64,000 nucleotides of DNA from Legionella rubrilucens (GCF_001468125.1 NZ_LNYT01000020.1:795479-859478), one strand, 5' to 3'. Counted from the stretch's first letter, positions 30,947-39,874 are shown. Program-made: numbers and translations. The notes: generated by a model not told the origin, from the sequence alone.

Positions 30947-31540
30947 ATGATCAATTTTTGCCGAAAAATGGTTCTTTTTGCGCTTTTGCTATCGTTTGCC
31001 GGCGCGTTGTCGGCCAATGGGAACGACCAATTGTATTATCGTAATTTCTGGCATCCGGATTACCGCGGTGCACGCCTTGATTATTGCACCATGGATGGCA
31101 GCCAATGCGGTATGGCGGTAGCGAACCGTTATTGCAAAACCATGGGGTATCTTCGTGCGAATCAGGCAATAAAAGCCAATAACCTCGGTGTAACCAAATA
31201 CATTGACAGCCGCGGGCGTTGTCAGGGCTGGCTGTGCAATGGTTTTAAAACCATACGCTGTGTAGGCAGCGTCTCGAAAAAACCACCCAAATTTTATCAT
31301 TACAGCATGAGGCGTTTCGTCTATCCCCGTTATGATAATTTCCGCATTGACTGGTGCTACGACGGCGAAAAAGGCTGTGGACGCCGGGTAGCTCAATCGT
31401 TTTGCCGCCGTATGGGATTTTTACAGGCTAAAAAATTTACCATCGAGCGCTGCGTGCCGGCGACCAAAGCCCTTGGAAATCAAAAATTATGCTTCGGCCC
31501 TCAATGCAATGGCTTTAGCGAAATTACGTGTTCCCGTTAA
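30947..31540 (+). CDS. Secreted Cys-rich protein with two tandem domains
   Basis: 197 aa with a signal peptide (MVLFALLLSFAGALSA). The mature part is an internal duplication: unit 1 (about residues 32-105) and unit 2 (about 122-196) share the pattern R-(L/I)-D-(Y/W)-C, C-G-x-x-V-A-x-x-(Y/F)-C-(K/R)-x-M-G-(Y/F)-L, then CxGxxCNGFxxIxC-like ends (GWLCNGFKTIRC, GPQCNGFSEITC). The Cys positions match between units, so each probably forms the same disulphide pairs. An AAGGGA ribosome site precedes the ATG. The same pattern is familiar from small plant and bacterial secreted proteins, role unknown. It lies next to fleQ with no evident link. Confidence 0.75.
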   Translation: MINFCRKMVLFALLLSFAGALSANGNDQLYYRNFWHPDYRGARLDYCTMDGSQCGMAVANRYCKTMGYLRANQAIKANNLGVTKYIDSRGRCQGWLCNGFKTIRCVGSVSKKPPKFYHYSMRRFVYPRYDNFRIDWCYDGEKGCGRRVAQSFCRRMGFLQAKKFTIERCVPATKALGNQKLCFGPQCNGFSEITCSR

Positions 31541-31594
31541 CGCAGAAGGTATTTTGTTTAATTTATGACACAATGAGAAATATATGTCATTTAT

Positions 31595-31624
31595 TTGACA
31601 GGCTGCGGCATACTAACCGATACT
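31595..31624 (+). promoter_or_regulatory. Candidate promoter of fleQ
   Basis: Consensus TTGACA at 31595-31600, an 18-base spacer, then GATACT (31619-31624). The fleQ ATG is 34 bases further on. Read from sequence only. Confidence 0.6.
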
Positions 31625-31658
31625 CAACTAATAACGGTTTAGACTTAAGGATAAGTGT

Positions 31659-33074
31659 ATGAGTGAAAATGAGACTGTCCTGGTCATTGATGATCACCCG
31701 GAGCGACGCAATAAACTGAGTGTTATTGTTGAATTTGTTGGTAAAAACGTCGCGGTGGCGGGGTATGAGGATGCCAAAACATTGGCATTGGACCATGTGC
31801 TGGCTGTCATTATTGCCGCGAGCCATACCCCGGATGCCTGCCTCGCCATCATCCATCATCTGACCAAGTCTTTCCCTCATCTTCCTTTGATCCTCATTGA
31901 TTATCCGCAGGAAACCGGTGAATCCCTGCCAAGAACCATTACCGCAATGCTTGATTTCCCCTTTACTTATGCGCAGATGCTTGAAGCGTTGCACAAGTGT
32001 CAGATTATTCGCGATCGCGCCTTAGAGGATTCCACGACTAAACAGACGCATTCGCCTTTATTTCGCAGCCTCGTCGGCAACAGCGAGTCAATCCGCCAGG
32101 TCCGCAAACTCATCGAGCAGGTTGCGGGTACCGAAGCCAGCGTGCTTGTCCTGGGTGAGTCAGGAACCGGAAAAGAGGTGGTCGCGCGGAATATTCATGC
32201 CTTGTCGTCCAGAGCAGGAAAGCCCTTCATTCCTATTAATTGCGGTGCTATTCCAAGCGAGCTGTTGGAAAGCGAATTGTTTGGTCACGAAAAAGGCGCT
32301 TTTACCGGTGCCATTACCTCACGGCAAGGCCGTTTTGAGTTGGCCAATGGCGGAACCCTGTTTCTTGATGAAATCGGGGACATGCCTCTTGCCATGCAGG
32401 TGAAATTATTAAGGGTTTTGCAGGAGCGATGCTTTGAACGGGTCGGCAGTAACCGCAGCATCGATGTCAATGTCAGAATCATTGCTGCGACCCACCGCAA
32501 CCTGGATGCCGCTATCCAGGAAGGCAAATTCCGTGAAGATCTTTATTATCGTCTGAACGTCTTTCCCATTGATATGCCGCCTCTGCGTGCTCGAAAAGAA
32601 GACATTCCCCTGTTGCTCAATGAGTTAATTTCTCGCGTTGAAGGCGAAAACCGTCCTGGGGTAAGGCTTTTACCTGCGGCGCTCGATACCTTAAGCCATT
32701 ACCAATGGCCAGGTAATGTACGTGAACTTGCCAACCTGGTTGAGCGGTTGACCATTCTTTACCCCAACGGTATCGTTGATCGTGACGACTTGCCACGGCG
32801 CTTCAGGATGGATGAGCAGACCGAACACGGTATTCTTGGCACGGAGCGTGAAACCCTGCTCGGAATGGTTACGCAGGAGCAATCAGGCAATGACGGCATT
32901 GATTTAAAAGAACATCTGGTTAAAACGGAACTGGCCATTATCAGCCAGGCTCTGGATGAGTCGGATTGGGTTGTGGCACACGCCGCCAGTTACCTGAACA
33001 TGCGCCGCACCACTCTGGTTGAAAAAATGCGTAAATACGGGTTAATCCGCCCAGAACGAGCTTCCTCATCCTGA
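31659..33074 (+). CDS. fleQ: Sigma-54 dependent flagellar master regulator FleQ
   Basis: 471 aa enhancer-binding protein that switches on class II flagellar genes with RpoN. Residues 1-120 are a FleQ-type degenerate receiver (VLVIDDHPERRNKL; the usual phospho-acceptor context is lost). The AAA+ domain has Walker A GESGTGKE (166-173), the sigma-54 contact loop GAFTGA (213-218), Walker B LFLDEIGD (234-241) and the R-finger region LYYRLNVFPIDMPPLR. The C-terminal Fis-type helix-turn-helix is in the last 45 residues (AASYLNMRRTTLVEKMRKYGL). The L. pneumophila fleQ gene also lies beside sohB and the ccm genes (from memory). Confidence 0.93.
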   Translation: MSENETVLVIDDHPERRNKLSVIVEFVGKNVAVAGYEDAKTLALDHVLAVIIAASHTPDACLAIIHHLTKSFPHLPLILIDYPQETGESLPRTITAMLDFPFTYAQMLEALHKCQIIRDRALEDSTTKQTHSPLFRSLVGNSESIRQVRKLIEQVAGTEASVLVLGESGTGKEVVARNIHALSSRAGKPFIPINCGAIPSELLESELFGHEKGAFTGAITSRQGRFELANGGTLFLDEIGDMPLAMQVKLLRVLQERCFERVGSNRSIDVNVRIIAATHRNLDAAIQEGKFREDLYYRLNVFPIDMPPLRARKEDIPLLLNELISRVEGENRPGVRLLPAALDTLSHYQWPGNVRELANLVERLTILYPNGIVDRDDLPRRFRMDEQTEHGILGTERETLLGMVTQEQSGNDGIDLKEHLVKTELAIISQALDESDWVVAHAASYLNMRRTTLVEKMRKYGLIRPERASSS

Positions 33075-33108
33075 TTAAATAAGGCATCAATTCAGGCCAT
33101 AAACCCGG

Positions 33109-33411
33109 TTATTCTCCTTTAGGCGGTTCTACAGGGTCAGCGCCTTGTGCCGGGGGCTTCGTCTTTTTAGGCGTGGGGGCAGGCGGGACGGGTTCTCCAG
33201 TAGCCGCGGGTTCAGCCGTTTTTGCCTTGCCCACCACGACCTCGTTGTCGGCAGCCGGCTTGGCCTGCTGTTCTTGAGCTGCTTCGTCTTCCTCACGCTT
33301 TTTTTTGTAATCGTCAATGATTTCGCTGACGCTTTGTTTCACGTCTTTAAATAATTTGGAAGCAATTGACGTAATTTCTTTAAAATCAGGTAACTTTGAT
33401 TTGAAATCGCT
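33109..33411 (-). CDS. Small proline/glutamate-rich hypothetical protein (100 aa)
   Basis: From ATG 33411, which has GGAG seven bases upstream. Residues 1-45 are an amphipathic helix (FKEITSIASKLFKDVKQSVSEIIDDYKKKR), the rest is low complexity, rich in Ala, Pro, Glu and Lys. No signal or membrane segment. Conserved position beside sohB suggests a real gene, perhaps in an operon with it (71 bases apart, same strand). Function not known. Confidence 0.7.
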   Translation of the reverse strand, partial: SDFKSKLPDFKEITSIASKLFKDVKQSVSEIIDDYKKKREEDEAAQEQQAKPAADNEVVVGKAKTAEPAATGEPVPPAPTPKKTKPPAQGADPVEPPKGE

Positions 33412-33481
33412 CATAATCTGCTCCGTGCATGCCATTGTTATTAGTTAATTATATACCCATTTGAAAAGACAGGGTTGTTTC

Positions 33482-34435
33482 TCATGCAAAGGGGTGAAAA
33501 AGTTGAGCGGCAGGCCGTAAAACCCGCTCGACCAATGACGGTTTGTGGTGCGAGGCTATTTTAAAGACCTTATACTCTTCCATTTTACTCATCAGGTACT
33601 CGTCACTGGTTTTAAGGCTGTCTACCAGACGCAGATCAAATGCGTCTTTCGCCAGCCAATGCTCTCCTGTGGCTACTTTGTCAATGTCCAGTTGCTGGCG
33701 GTTTTGCAATACATAATGACGGAAGGCTTGATGAATTTCTTCCAAATCCTCCTGGAACTTCTGCCGGCCTTTTTCCGTGTTTTCACCAAACATGGTCAAT
33801 GTGCGTTTGTATTCGCCGGCGGTTATCATTTCAAAATCGATGTTATGTTTTTTCAACCAGCGGTTAAAATTCGGTAATTGACCGACCACCCCTATTGAAC
33901 CGATGATCGCAAAGGGGGCGGCAATGATTCGGTTGGCGACGCAGGCCATTAAATACCCGCCGCTGGCTGCGATTTTATCGATGGCTACGGTCAGTTTGAT
34001 GTTATTATCGCGGATCCGCTGCAATTGCGACGCTGCAAGCCCATAGCCATTAACAACCCCGCCTGGGCTTTCCAGACGAACGAGCACTTCATCGTCTTCA
34101 CCGGCAACAGTTAATACTGCATTGATGGCTTCCCGCAATGACTCGGTTTGGGATGCTTTGATATCACCATGAAAATCAAGAACAAAAAGGGTGGGCTTGT
34201 CTTTGTTGCTGAGTTTGTCTTTCTTCTTTTTCCGGGGTTTTTTCTCTTTAATGTCCCTGATTTCGTGATTCATGTGCCGCTTAAGCGCATTGAATTCTTT
34301 GTTCAGGGAGACAATCTCCAACTTGGGCCGTTTACTGCGTCCAAGGGCTAATACTCCTGCCGTAACTAATAAAATGGCAATCACCAGGGTGATGCTTTTG
34401 AGAAGAAATAAACCGTAATTGGATAGAAATTCCAT
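33482..34435 (-). CDS. sohB: Inner-membrane S49 peptidase SohB
   Basis: 317 aa from ATG 34435, with AAGGG seven bases upstream (a GTG one codon earlier is also open). One N-terminal membrane helix (LFLLKSITLVIAILLVTAGVL), a charged linker, then the SohB/SppA serine peptidase fold: VLDFHGDIKASQT, VRLESPGGVVNGYG, the nucleophile Ser in IAASGGYLMACVA and the general-base Lys in TAGEYKRTLTMFG. It degrades membrane-embedded signal peptides or misfolded proteins on the periplasmic side. Divergent from ccmA. Confidence 0.93.
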   Translation of the reverse strand: MEFLSNYGLFLLKSITLVIAILLVTAGVLALGRSKRPKLEIVSLNKEFNALKRHMNHEIRDIKEKKPRKKKKDKLSNKDKPTLFVLDFHGDIKASQTESLREAINAVLTVAGEDDEVLVRLESPGGVVNGYGLAASQLQRIRDNNIKLTVAIDKIAASGGYLMACVANRIIAAPFAIIGSIGVVGQLPNFNRWLKKHNIDFEMITAGEYKRTLTMFGENTEKGRQKFQEDLEEIHQAFRHYVLQNRQQLDIDKVATGEHWLAKDAFDLRLVDSLKTSDEYLMSKMEEYKVFKIASHHKPSLVERVLRPAAQLFHPFA

Positions 34436-34513
34436 CACTTACCCTTTTAATAGGATGAAAAAACTGAATTATTACTGGGGAAATGCTTCGGTGCAAGTTT
34501 GTTATAGGAATAC

Positions 34514-34542
34514 TTGCGGCAAGACGCAATTCCCGCTAGTCT
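34514..34542 (+). promoter_or_regulatory. Candidate promoter of ccmAB
   Basis: TTGCGG at 34514-34519, a 17-base spacer, then TAGTCT at 34537-34542; the ccmA ATG is 27 bases downstream. Fit is moderate (TTGnnn and TAnnnT). Confidence 0.45.
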
Positions 34543-34568
34543 GCCGTTTTAGGTATTAAGGCTTCTTT

Positions 34569-35171
34569 ATGCTTGACGTGATTAATCTGGCCTATGATTA
34601 CGATTATCACCCTGTATTCAACGGCGTGCAATGGACGCTCGCTCAGGGGGAGTTATTGCATCTTCGCGGCGGCAATGGCGCAGGTAAAACGACACTGTTA
34701 CGTCTGTTAGCAGGCCTTACCCAGCCGATAAGCGGAGAAATCCGTTTTAAAGGGTGCCCTGTCGAAGAAAATAAAGCCGCCTATCAGCAGGCCCTCTGCT
34801 ACGTGGGTCACAAACCGGGTTTGAGTGCCGCGTTAACTGTCAGCGAAAATTGCCTGTTTGATCCCCATTGGCCCCGTTCCCGTGTGCCTCTTGAGGCGTT
34901 ACTCGCAGAACATGGTTTGCATCATTTAGCGGATCAACCGTGCTCGCATCTGTCCGCTGGCCAGCGGCGCCGTGTCAGTCTGTTACGTCTGGCCATGACC
35001 GATGCACCGTTGTGGCTGCTTGATGAACCCCTGGTGGCCCTGGATGATGACGCCATTGAGTTGCTGGTTAATTTAATGAACACCCATTTGCAACAGGACG
35101 GAATGATTGTTCTGACCTCTCATCAGGAGTTGCCGTCTTTTCTGAAAAAGACCCGGGAGTACTGTCTGTGA
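34569..35171 (+). CDS. ccmA: Cytochrome c maturation ATPase CcmA
   Basis: 200 aa ABC ATPase of the CcmABCD heme-release complex. Walker A GGNGAGKTTLL (about residues 34-44), signature LSAGQRRRVSLLRL, Walker B LWLLDEPLVALDD and switch His in LTSHQELP. Its ATP hydrolysis frees holo-CcmE from CcmC. Its last codons overlap the ccmB GTG start (GTGA). First gene of the ccm cluster. Confidence 0.95.
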   Translation: MLDVINLAYDYDYHPVFNGVQWTLAQGELLHLRGGNGAGKTTLLRLLAGLTQPISGEIRFKGCPVEENKAAYQQALCYVGHKPGLSAALTVSENCLFDPHWPRSRVPLEALLAEHGLHHLADQPCSHLSAGQRRRVSLLRLAMTDAPLWLLDEPLVALDDDAIELLVNLMNTHLQQDGMIVLTSHQELPSFLKKTREYCL

Positions 35172-35848
35172 CAACTGGCATGCGACTTTTTAAAAAGCAA
35201 TTTCACCGGGAATTGCTGGTGCATCTGCGCCAGCCGCGCACCTTGTTGCATGCCACCCTTTTCTTTCTGATGATTACCGTTTTTTTTCCCTTGACGGTGA
35301 CGCCTGAACCCCTGCTTTTGCAGCAATTGGCGCCGGGGTTGATTTGGACTGCCATGTTATTGTCCTTCCTGCTCGCGTCAGAGAAATTCTTTCAGCAGGA
35401 TTATGAGGATGGTGTTATCGAGCAGTGGCTAATTTCTTCTCAGGATTTACCTGTTATCGTGACCGCCAAAGTAAGTGTCCATTGGCTTCTCAATTTAATT
35501 CCCATGCTGATTTTATGCCCGTTACTGGCGATGTTGTTTTCTCTTAATCCCTCCGAAGCAGGGGTTCTTGCCTTAAGCCTGATTGCCGGTACGCCCGCGA
35601 TTATTTTTCTCTGTGCGTTAGCTGCAGCGTTCAGTACGGGACTTAAGCAGAAGGGGGTATTGATTGCCCTTATTCTGTTACCATTCGCTCTTCCAGTCAT
35701 GATTTTTGGCAGCGCGTCCCTGCAGGCGGCTATCCATGGCATGAACGTCAGCGGTTACCTGGCTTTACTACTGGCCTTCTCGCTTCTGGCCATTCTTTTT
35801 CTGCCCTTTGCCATCAGCGCCATTCTTCGCATTACGCTAAGCGATTAG
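35168..35848 (+). CDS. ccmB: Cytochrome c maturation permease CcmB
   Basis: 226 aa with six membrane helices, typical CcmB length and pattern: FHRELLVHLRQPRTLLHATLFFL N-terminus, LLSFLLASEKFFQQDYEDGVIEQWL loop that docks on CcmA, and a hydrophobic C-terminal half. GTG 35168 overlaps the ccmA stop; ATG 35180 is an alternative. In a standard ccm operon ccmC would follow directly; here two other genes intervene. Confidence 0.94.
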   Translation: MTTGMRLFKKQFHRELLVHLRQPRTLLHATLFFLMITVFFPLTVTPEPLLLQQLAPGLIWTAMLLSFLLASEKFFQQDYEDGVIEQWLISSQDLPVIVTAKVSVHWLLNLIPMLILCPLLAMLFSLNPSEAGVLALSLIAGTPAIIFLCALAAAFSTGLKQKGVLIALILLPFALPVMIFGSASLQAAIHGMNVSGYLALLLAFSLLAILFLPFAISAILRITLSD

Positions 35849-35871
35849 AGCCTCGGCGTTGAAATCCACGC

Positions 35872-35904
35872 CTTAATACAGCCTTAAGTTTATTTTGATA
35901 TAGT
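35872..35904 (+). promoter_or_regulatory. PmrA-box-like repeat with -10, upstream of the FAD-protein gene
   Basis: CTTAATACA (35872-35880), two bases, CTTAAGTTT (35883-35891): half-sites 11 bases apart, each matching the L. pneumophila PmrA consensus cTTAATatT at 7 of 9 positions. Seven bases later is TATAGT (35899-35904), a fair -10. The gene starts at 35953. The motif match is seen; PmrA control is an inference. Confidence 0.5.
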
Positions 35905-35952
35905 TCATTGACTAAAAAAATAACACCTTGATCTTATTGAGTTGGACTAGAT

Positions 35953-37935
35953 ATGTTATTGCAGCGTGTTTTGGAACGAATCAGTGAATTAGAAAAAATC
36001 AGGCAGGTCCTTAAGGAAGAGAAAAAAATACTTGACGCCCACCGTGCTCATTTATGCACGGGTAAAAATACCGTGGTATCGTTAACGGCGTTCGAAGCTC
36101 ATCGTCAACAGCAAATCACTTTTCTCAAGAAAGAGTCAGCCGTCGAGCAGGAATATGCTTCCCTCTGCATTATGGGTGAGGTGTTAAATCCCACAGCCCC
36201 TGCCTTTGAGCGTGTAATCATCGGTGCGGGTGTTGCAGGAACACTGCTTTTTCAAGAATTTTCGCCTGCTTTTCGTTCCAAAAATGTCGCTCACCCTCAT
36301 GTACCCAATATTCTGGTTCTTAATGATCCCGATAATCAGAATACCTGGCCCAAAGAAGGCTCGAGGGTTATGGGGCAGCCAGCCAGGGTGCAAACGCCTA
36401 CCGGCTTTTCCTATCACTCGACTGATTTTGATTTAAAAAACGGGGAAGACCCGACAAATCCTTATAATTATGTGTTGGCTAATGATTTTAATCGTGCGCT
36501 GGTTGCTACCCAGGTTGAACTCGAAATGCCGATTTTGCAGGCTGAGGCCAAGGCCATTGAAAAACGGGAAGAGCATACTGCCGGATGGCTATGGAGCGAT
36601 TATGAATACCGGTTGAGGGTGCTTTGTAAATTGGGAGATAAAACCCAGGAAGTGTATTTGTACACGCATTACGTTGACATTTGTGCTGGATTGGGACCCT
36701 CCCGCAAACTGACCGACTCTCAAATTTCCCCGGTGCTTTCAGAAAAACTCGTTAAGAAGCAAACCCTGATTTATGCTCAGGATGGTGATGTGAATCTGGA
36801 AGGTGAGGTGCTTTTATACGGCGGCTCAGCCATCAACGCAGCCTGGGCTACTGAAATCCTTGAGCGTTCGGAAGAAAAAGAGACAGTAAAAATCAAAAAG
36901 CTTGTTTCACGCAACCGCAAGGGTCTCAATGACATCAGCACCTTAAGCCGTTTCATCAGTGAAGCCTGCGAAAAACGCCTTGAACTTGCGGTTGGCGAAT
37001 TGGCCAATGTGCGGGAATTGGATGACGGGCGTCTGGCTGTTTCATTTAACGCCAGAGAATCGGGTCCTTACAAGGGGTTAAATGAGGGTGAGGAAATTAT
37101 CTGTGATAAGCTGGTCGTGGCTATTGGCCAGATCAATCCTAATATTACTGACGGTTTGAGCCAGTTTAAGCAGTGCATTTATAAATCCCATTTAGACACG
37201 CCTCCGATTCCGCTAGGAACCTATTCGCAGGATCATCGCATTTTTGTCTGGGGAGCTGCAGGAACGTTAGGTATTGGTTTGACGAATATGGAAAGGGAAC
37301 GGTTTGTCAAACAGATACAGGATCATGCCAACAGTTTTCCATACGAGTCTATGGCGTTGGGCGGAATTTTTCGGGTTTCCTGGGTTATCCCCCAGATGTG
37401 CAGGCACCTTGCAAAACTCGGTTTGTTTCCCATCACGGCAGGCTATGATTCAAGACAATTCCTGTGCCCTGACATTAACCAGGCCACCCTTGACGACCTA
37501 GAAGCATTAATCGCCAGCGAGGATGTCCACATTCGCCGCAAGAGTGCCGAAGAGATCATTAAATTGCGTTGTGCGGTCATGCCAAACCACTATAAAGACG
37601 ATCCCGGTATCCAAAGCATGGCGCAATTGGAAAGCATTCTTCCGTCTGCGCTGCTGGTCCATATCCGTCACGTTTACTTTCCTTTTGCCCCTGAGACTCG
37701 ATTTCCAAAGCCAACGACAGGCAAAATGAAGCTGTCTGGTAATCGTCACGGCTTGTTTATCCAGCCTAAACCGCTGGTGGATGAATTCGATGAGGCTATT
37801 GCCCGATTGAATGCTGTGATGGATGAGTCAGATATTCAATTGCCAGGCATTGATTCGCTGCATAATCCGGACGGGGAGAAAGAGAAAGAAACGCTGGCCA
37901 TTTTTCTGGATCAAGGCTATACGTTATTCAGTTAA
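35953..37935 (+). CDS. Coiled-coil plus FAD/NAD(P)-binding Rossmann protein, effector candidate
   Basis: 660 aa. Residues 1-75 form a charged coiled coil (LERISELEKIRQVLKEEKKI). Then RVIIGAGVAGTLLFQEF (87-103) is a dinucleotide-binding Rossmann loop GxGxxG, and later VWGAAGTLGIGLTNMERE resembles a second FAD-contact region, so this is a flavoprotein-like fold. No close enzyme family was recognised. The C-terminus is GEKEKETLAIFLDQGYTLFS: an acidic block followed by hydrophobic residues, as in Dot/Icm signals. The gene breaks the ccm operon, has its own PmrA-box-like promoter element and is 34 bases from the next gene. Secretion is not shown. Confidence 0.7.
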   Translation: MLLQRVLERISELEKIRQVLKEEKKILDAHRAHLCTGKNTVVSLTAFEAHRQQQITFLKKESAVEQEYASLCIMGEVLNPTAPAFERVIIGAGVAGTLLFQEFSPAFRSKNVAHPHVPNILVLNDPDNQNTWPKEGSRVMGQPARVQTPTGFSYHSTDFDLKNGEDPTNPYNYVLANDFNRALVATQVELEMPILQAEAKAIEKREEHTAGWLWSDYEYRLRVLCKLGDKTQEVYLYTHYVDICAGLGPSRKLTDSQISPVLSEKLVKKQTLIYAQDGDVNLEGEVLLYGGSAINAAWATEILERSEEKETVKIKKLVSRNRKGLNDISTLSRFISEACEKRLELAVGELANVRELDDGRLAVSFNARESGPYKGLNEGEEIICDKLVVAIGQINPNITDGLSQFKQCIYKSHLDTPPIPLGTYSQDHRIFVWGAAGTLGIGLTNMERERFVKQIQDHANSFPYESMALGGIFRVSWVIPQMCRHLAKLGLFPITAGYDSRQFLCPDINQATLDDLEALIASEDVHIRRKSAEEIIKLRCAVMPNHYKDDPGIQSMAQLESILPSALLVHIRHVYFPFAPETRFPKPTTGKMKLSGNRHGLFIQPKPLVDEFDEAIARLNAVMDESDIQLPGIDSLHNPDGEKEKETLAIFLDQGYTLFS

Positions 37936-37969
37936 TCAGGAAAATGGTCGAATTGATTCCAATTAGTGA

Positions 37970-38914
37970 ATGGATTGGGTAAATTACGTGACTCAACGTC
38001 TGCAGGAGAAGTTTTTGGATTTCACAACGCTGTCTTACGAAGACAGAACGGCTATTGCGGGATTGCAACTATTCATTAGCGAACTGGAAAGCCATACCTG
38101 TGCGGGCAGACTCATTTACACACTGAATGAGCCACAGCAAAACCGTTTACTCACGTTGATTAAAGCAATCAGTCTTGCCACGTTAATTAAGCTGGCAATC
38201 GAAGACAACAGTGTCGATACGTTGTGCAGACACCCTGCTTTGGAACGCCACTGGAACGAGCGATGGCGGTTAAGCGGCCGTAATCCGCGTGAAATGGCGA
38301 TAAAAAATTATCAACCTGTTCATGAATACCTGCCACAACCCACCATTCCGACCTTCCAGCTGCTGCAGGGCATTTTTTTATACAGCCAATACAAAACCAC
38401 AAGTGATGCGGCCATGCTTCATTTGTATCAGGCTGCAGAGGTTGGTTATTTTCCCGCATTGAATGTGTTGACCAATTATTGCCTGACGCAAACGGATTTA
38501 CATCATAAAGCGCTGGTCTATGCCGCCTTGGCTGCTGATTATTACTGGACGCCAGGCTACCTGCTTTTAGCCGTGACGGAACTTAAACTGGAACAGTATG
38601 ACAAAGCGCTGTTTCATTTGATTATTGCTGAGAAGCTGCTGCCTTATTCAGACGCCATGATTAACAATGCCTACCAGGGGCAGTCTCTGGCGGTCATTGC
38701 CCAGCCACTGATGCCGTCTCTGGATGCCCATAACTGGATGGAAGCAAAAATAAAACTTGCCGAGCTGAGTCATCTTCCCCTGAACATGGTGACCAGCCGC
38801 CTGTATGCGCAGGCGGATCGTGTGGTTGAGGAGATCAAGGCAAGCTTCAATCCAGTGCCGGAGGAGCCAGATGAAACGAAAACGGCTAGTTTCTGCAGTC
38901 CCGGTTTGAGTTAA
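37970..38914 (+). CDS. TPR/Sel1-like hypothetical protein, effector candidate
   Basis: 314 aa with no signal peptide or membrane segment. The second half looks like helical repeats of the TPR or Sel1 kind (AAMLHLYQAAEVGYFPALNVL, then KALVYAALAADYYWTPGYLLLA and YDKALFHLIIAEKL). The tail FNPVPEEPDETKTASFCSPG has an acidic cluster 15-20 residues from the end, as in Dot/Icm E-block signals. ATG 37970 has a poor ribosome site; GTG 37988 is an alternative. It follows the FAD-protein gene by 34 bases and is probably co-transcribed. Function unknown. Confidence 0.65.
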   Translation: MDWVNYVTQRLQEKFLDFTTLSYEDRTAIAGLQLFISELESHTCAGRLIYTLNEPQQNRLLTLIKAISLATLIKLAIEDNSVDTLCRHPALERHWNERWRLSGRNPREMAIKNYQPVHEYLPQPTIPTFQLLQGIFLYSQYKTTSDAAMLHLYQAAEVGYFPALNVLTNYCLTQTDLHHKALVYAALAADYYWTPGYLLLAVTELKLEQYDKALFHLIIAEKLLPYSDAMINNAYQGQSLAVIAQPLMPSLDAHNWMEAKIKLAELSHLPLNMVTSRLYAQADRVVEEIKASFNPVPEEPDETKTASFCSPGLS

Positions 38915-38927
38915 GCGAAGGCATTGG

Positions 38928-38957
38928 TTGTCCCTTCTTGCCATTGCATGATAAAAT
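38928..38957 (+). promoter_or_regulatory. Candidate promoter of ccmC-ccmI
   Basis: TTGTCC at 38928-38933, an 18-base spacer, then TAAAAT at 38952-38957 (5 of 6 to consensus). The ccmC ATG is 30 bases on. It would give ccmC onward a promoter independent of ccmAB, as expected if the two inserted genes split the operon. Confidence 0.55.
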
Positions 38958-38987
38958 CGGCCTTTTTTGAGCCCTGCTTAATCCCTT

Positions 38988-39728
38988 ATGTGGAAATTTC
39001 TCTACCAACTGGCGTCGCCCAGAAATTTTTACCAGTTGACGCAACGCTGGCTTCCTGTATTGGGGGGGAGTGTGTTGCTGACCTTGCTGCCGGGTCTTGT
39101 CTGGGGGCTGTTTTTTGCACCGCCTGATTACCAGCAGGGGGATGCATTCCGAATCATTTATGTTCATGTTCCAGCGGCTTTCTTATCGATGTCCCTGTAC
39201 GCCTGGATGGCTTTTCTCGCCGTGCTGCTTCTTGTCTGGCGGATTAAGCTTGCCGGTTTAATGCTTTCGGTGGCGGCGCAACTCGGTGCGGTGATGGCTT
39301 TTTTAGCCTTAGCCACTGGCAGCATCTGGGGAAAGCCTATGTGGGGCGCGTGGTGGGTTTGGGATGCACGATTGACTTCCGAACTTATTCTGCTGCTGCT
39401 TTATATTGCTATTCTGGCCATTCGTTCGGCTTTCAGTGATTCCGAGCGCGGTGATCGGGTGATTGCCATTCTGACGCTGGTGGGGCTTGTGGATCTGCCG
39501 ATTATTCACTATTCGGTTTACTGGTGGAATACCCTGCATCAGGGATCGACCCTGTCCGTGTTTGCAAAGCCTAAAATTGCAGCGCCGATGTTATACCCCT
39601 TGCTGCTTTCGCTGCTTGGTTTTACCCTGTATGCGCTATGGATTATTCTGCATAAAGCCCGCAATGAACTGTTGCTGCGTGAACGGCGCCAGCAATGGGT
39701 TAGAGAGTTGGTGGAGGAAAGGCAATGA
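38988..39728 (+). CDS. ccmC: Heme-handling protein CcmC
   Basis: 246 aa, six membrane helices. It presents heme to CcmE: His in [12 protein letters not shown] and His in [16 protein letters not shown] are the heme ligands, and the WWD domain is [21 protein letters not shown]. Overlaps ccmD by 4 bases (ATGA). Confidence 0.96.
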   Translation: MWKFLYQLASPRNFYQLTQRWLPVLGGSVLLTLLPGLVWGLFFAPPDYQQGDAFRIIYVHVPAAFLSMSLYAWMAFLAVLLLVWRIKLAGLMLSVAAQLGAVMAFLALATGSIWGKPMWGAWWVWDARLTSELILLLLYIAILAIRSAFSDSERGDRVIAILTLVGLVDLPIIHYSVYWWNTLHQGSTLSVFAKPKIAAPMLYPLLLSLLGFTLYALWIILHKARNELLLRERRQQWVRELVEERQ

Positions 39729-39874
39729 ACTGGTTGGCAATGGGAAAGTACGCCATCTATATCTGGCCGGCTTATGGTTTGGTCTGCGGGGTTTTAGCAC
39801 TGCTGCTGCTGGATATCAAACGACAGCAGAAACGAACACGCAGCAAACTGAATCAATGGTTCAGGCGGCAATGA
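39725..39874 (+). CDS. ccmD: Small membrane protein CcmD
   Basis: 49 aa, [20 protein letters not shown] opening, one membrane helix ([19 protein letters not shown]) and a basic cytoplasmic tail ([11 protein letters not shown]). This is the CcmD pattern. It stabilises the CcmABC-E complex. ATGA overlaps link it to ccmC before and ccmE after. Confidence 0.92.
   Translation: MNWLAMGKYAIYIWPAYGLVCGVLALLLLDIKRQQKRTRSKLNQWFRRQ

Noticed and set aside
36184..36417. 77-aa minus-strand frame within the FAD-protein gene
   Set aside because: Antisense shadow without start signals.
39487..39870. Upstream extension of the ccmE frame
   Set aside because: Lies wholly under ccmC and ccmD in another frame; the ATG at 39871 in an ATGA overlap is the natural start.
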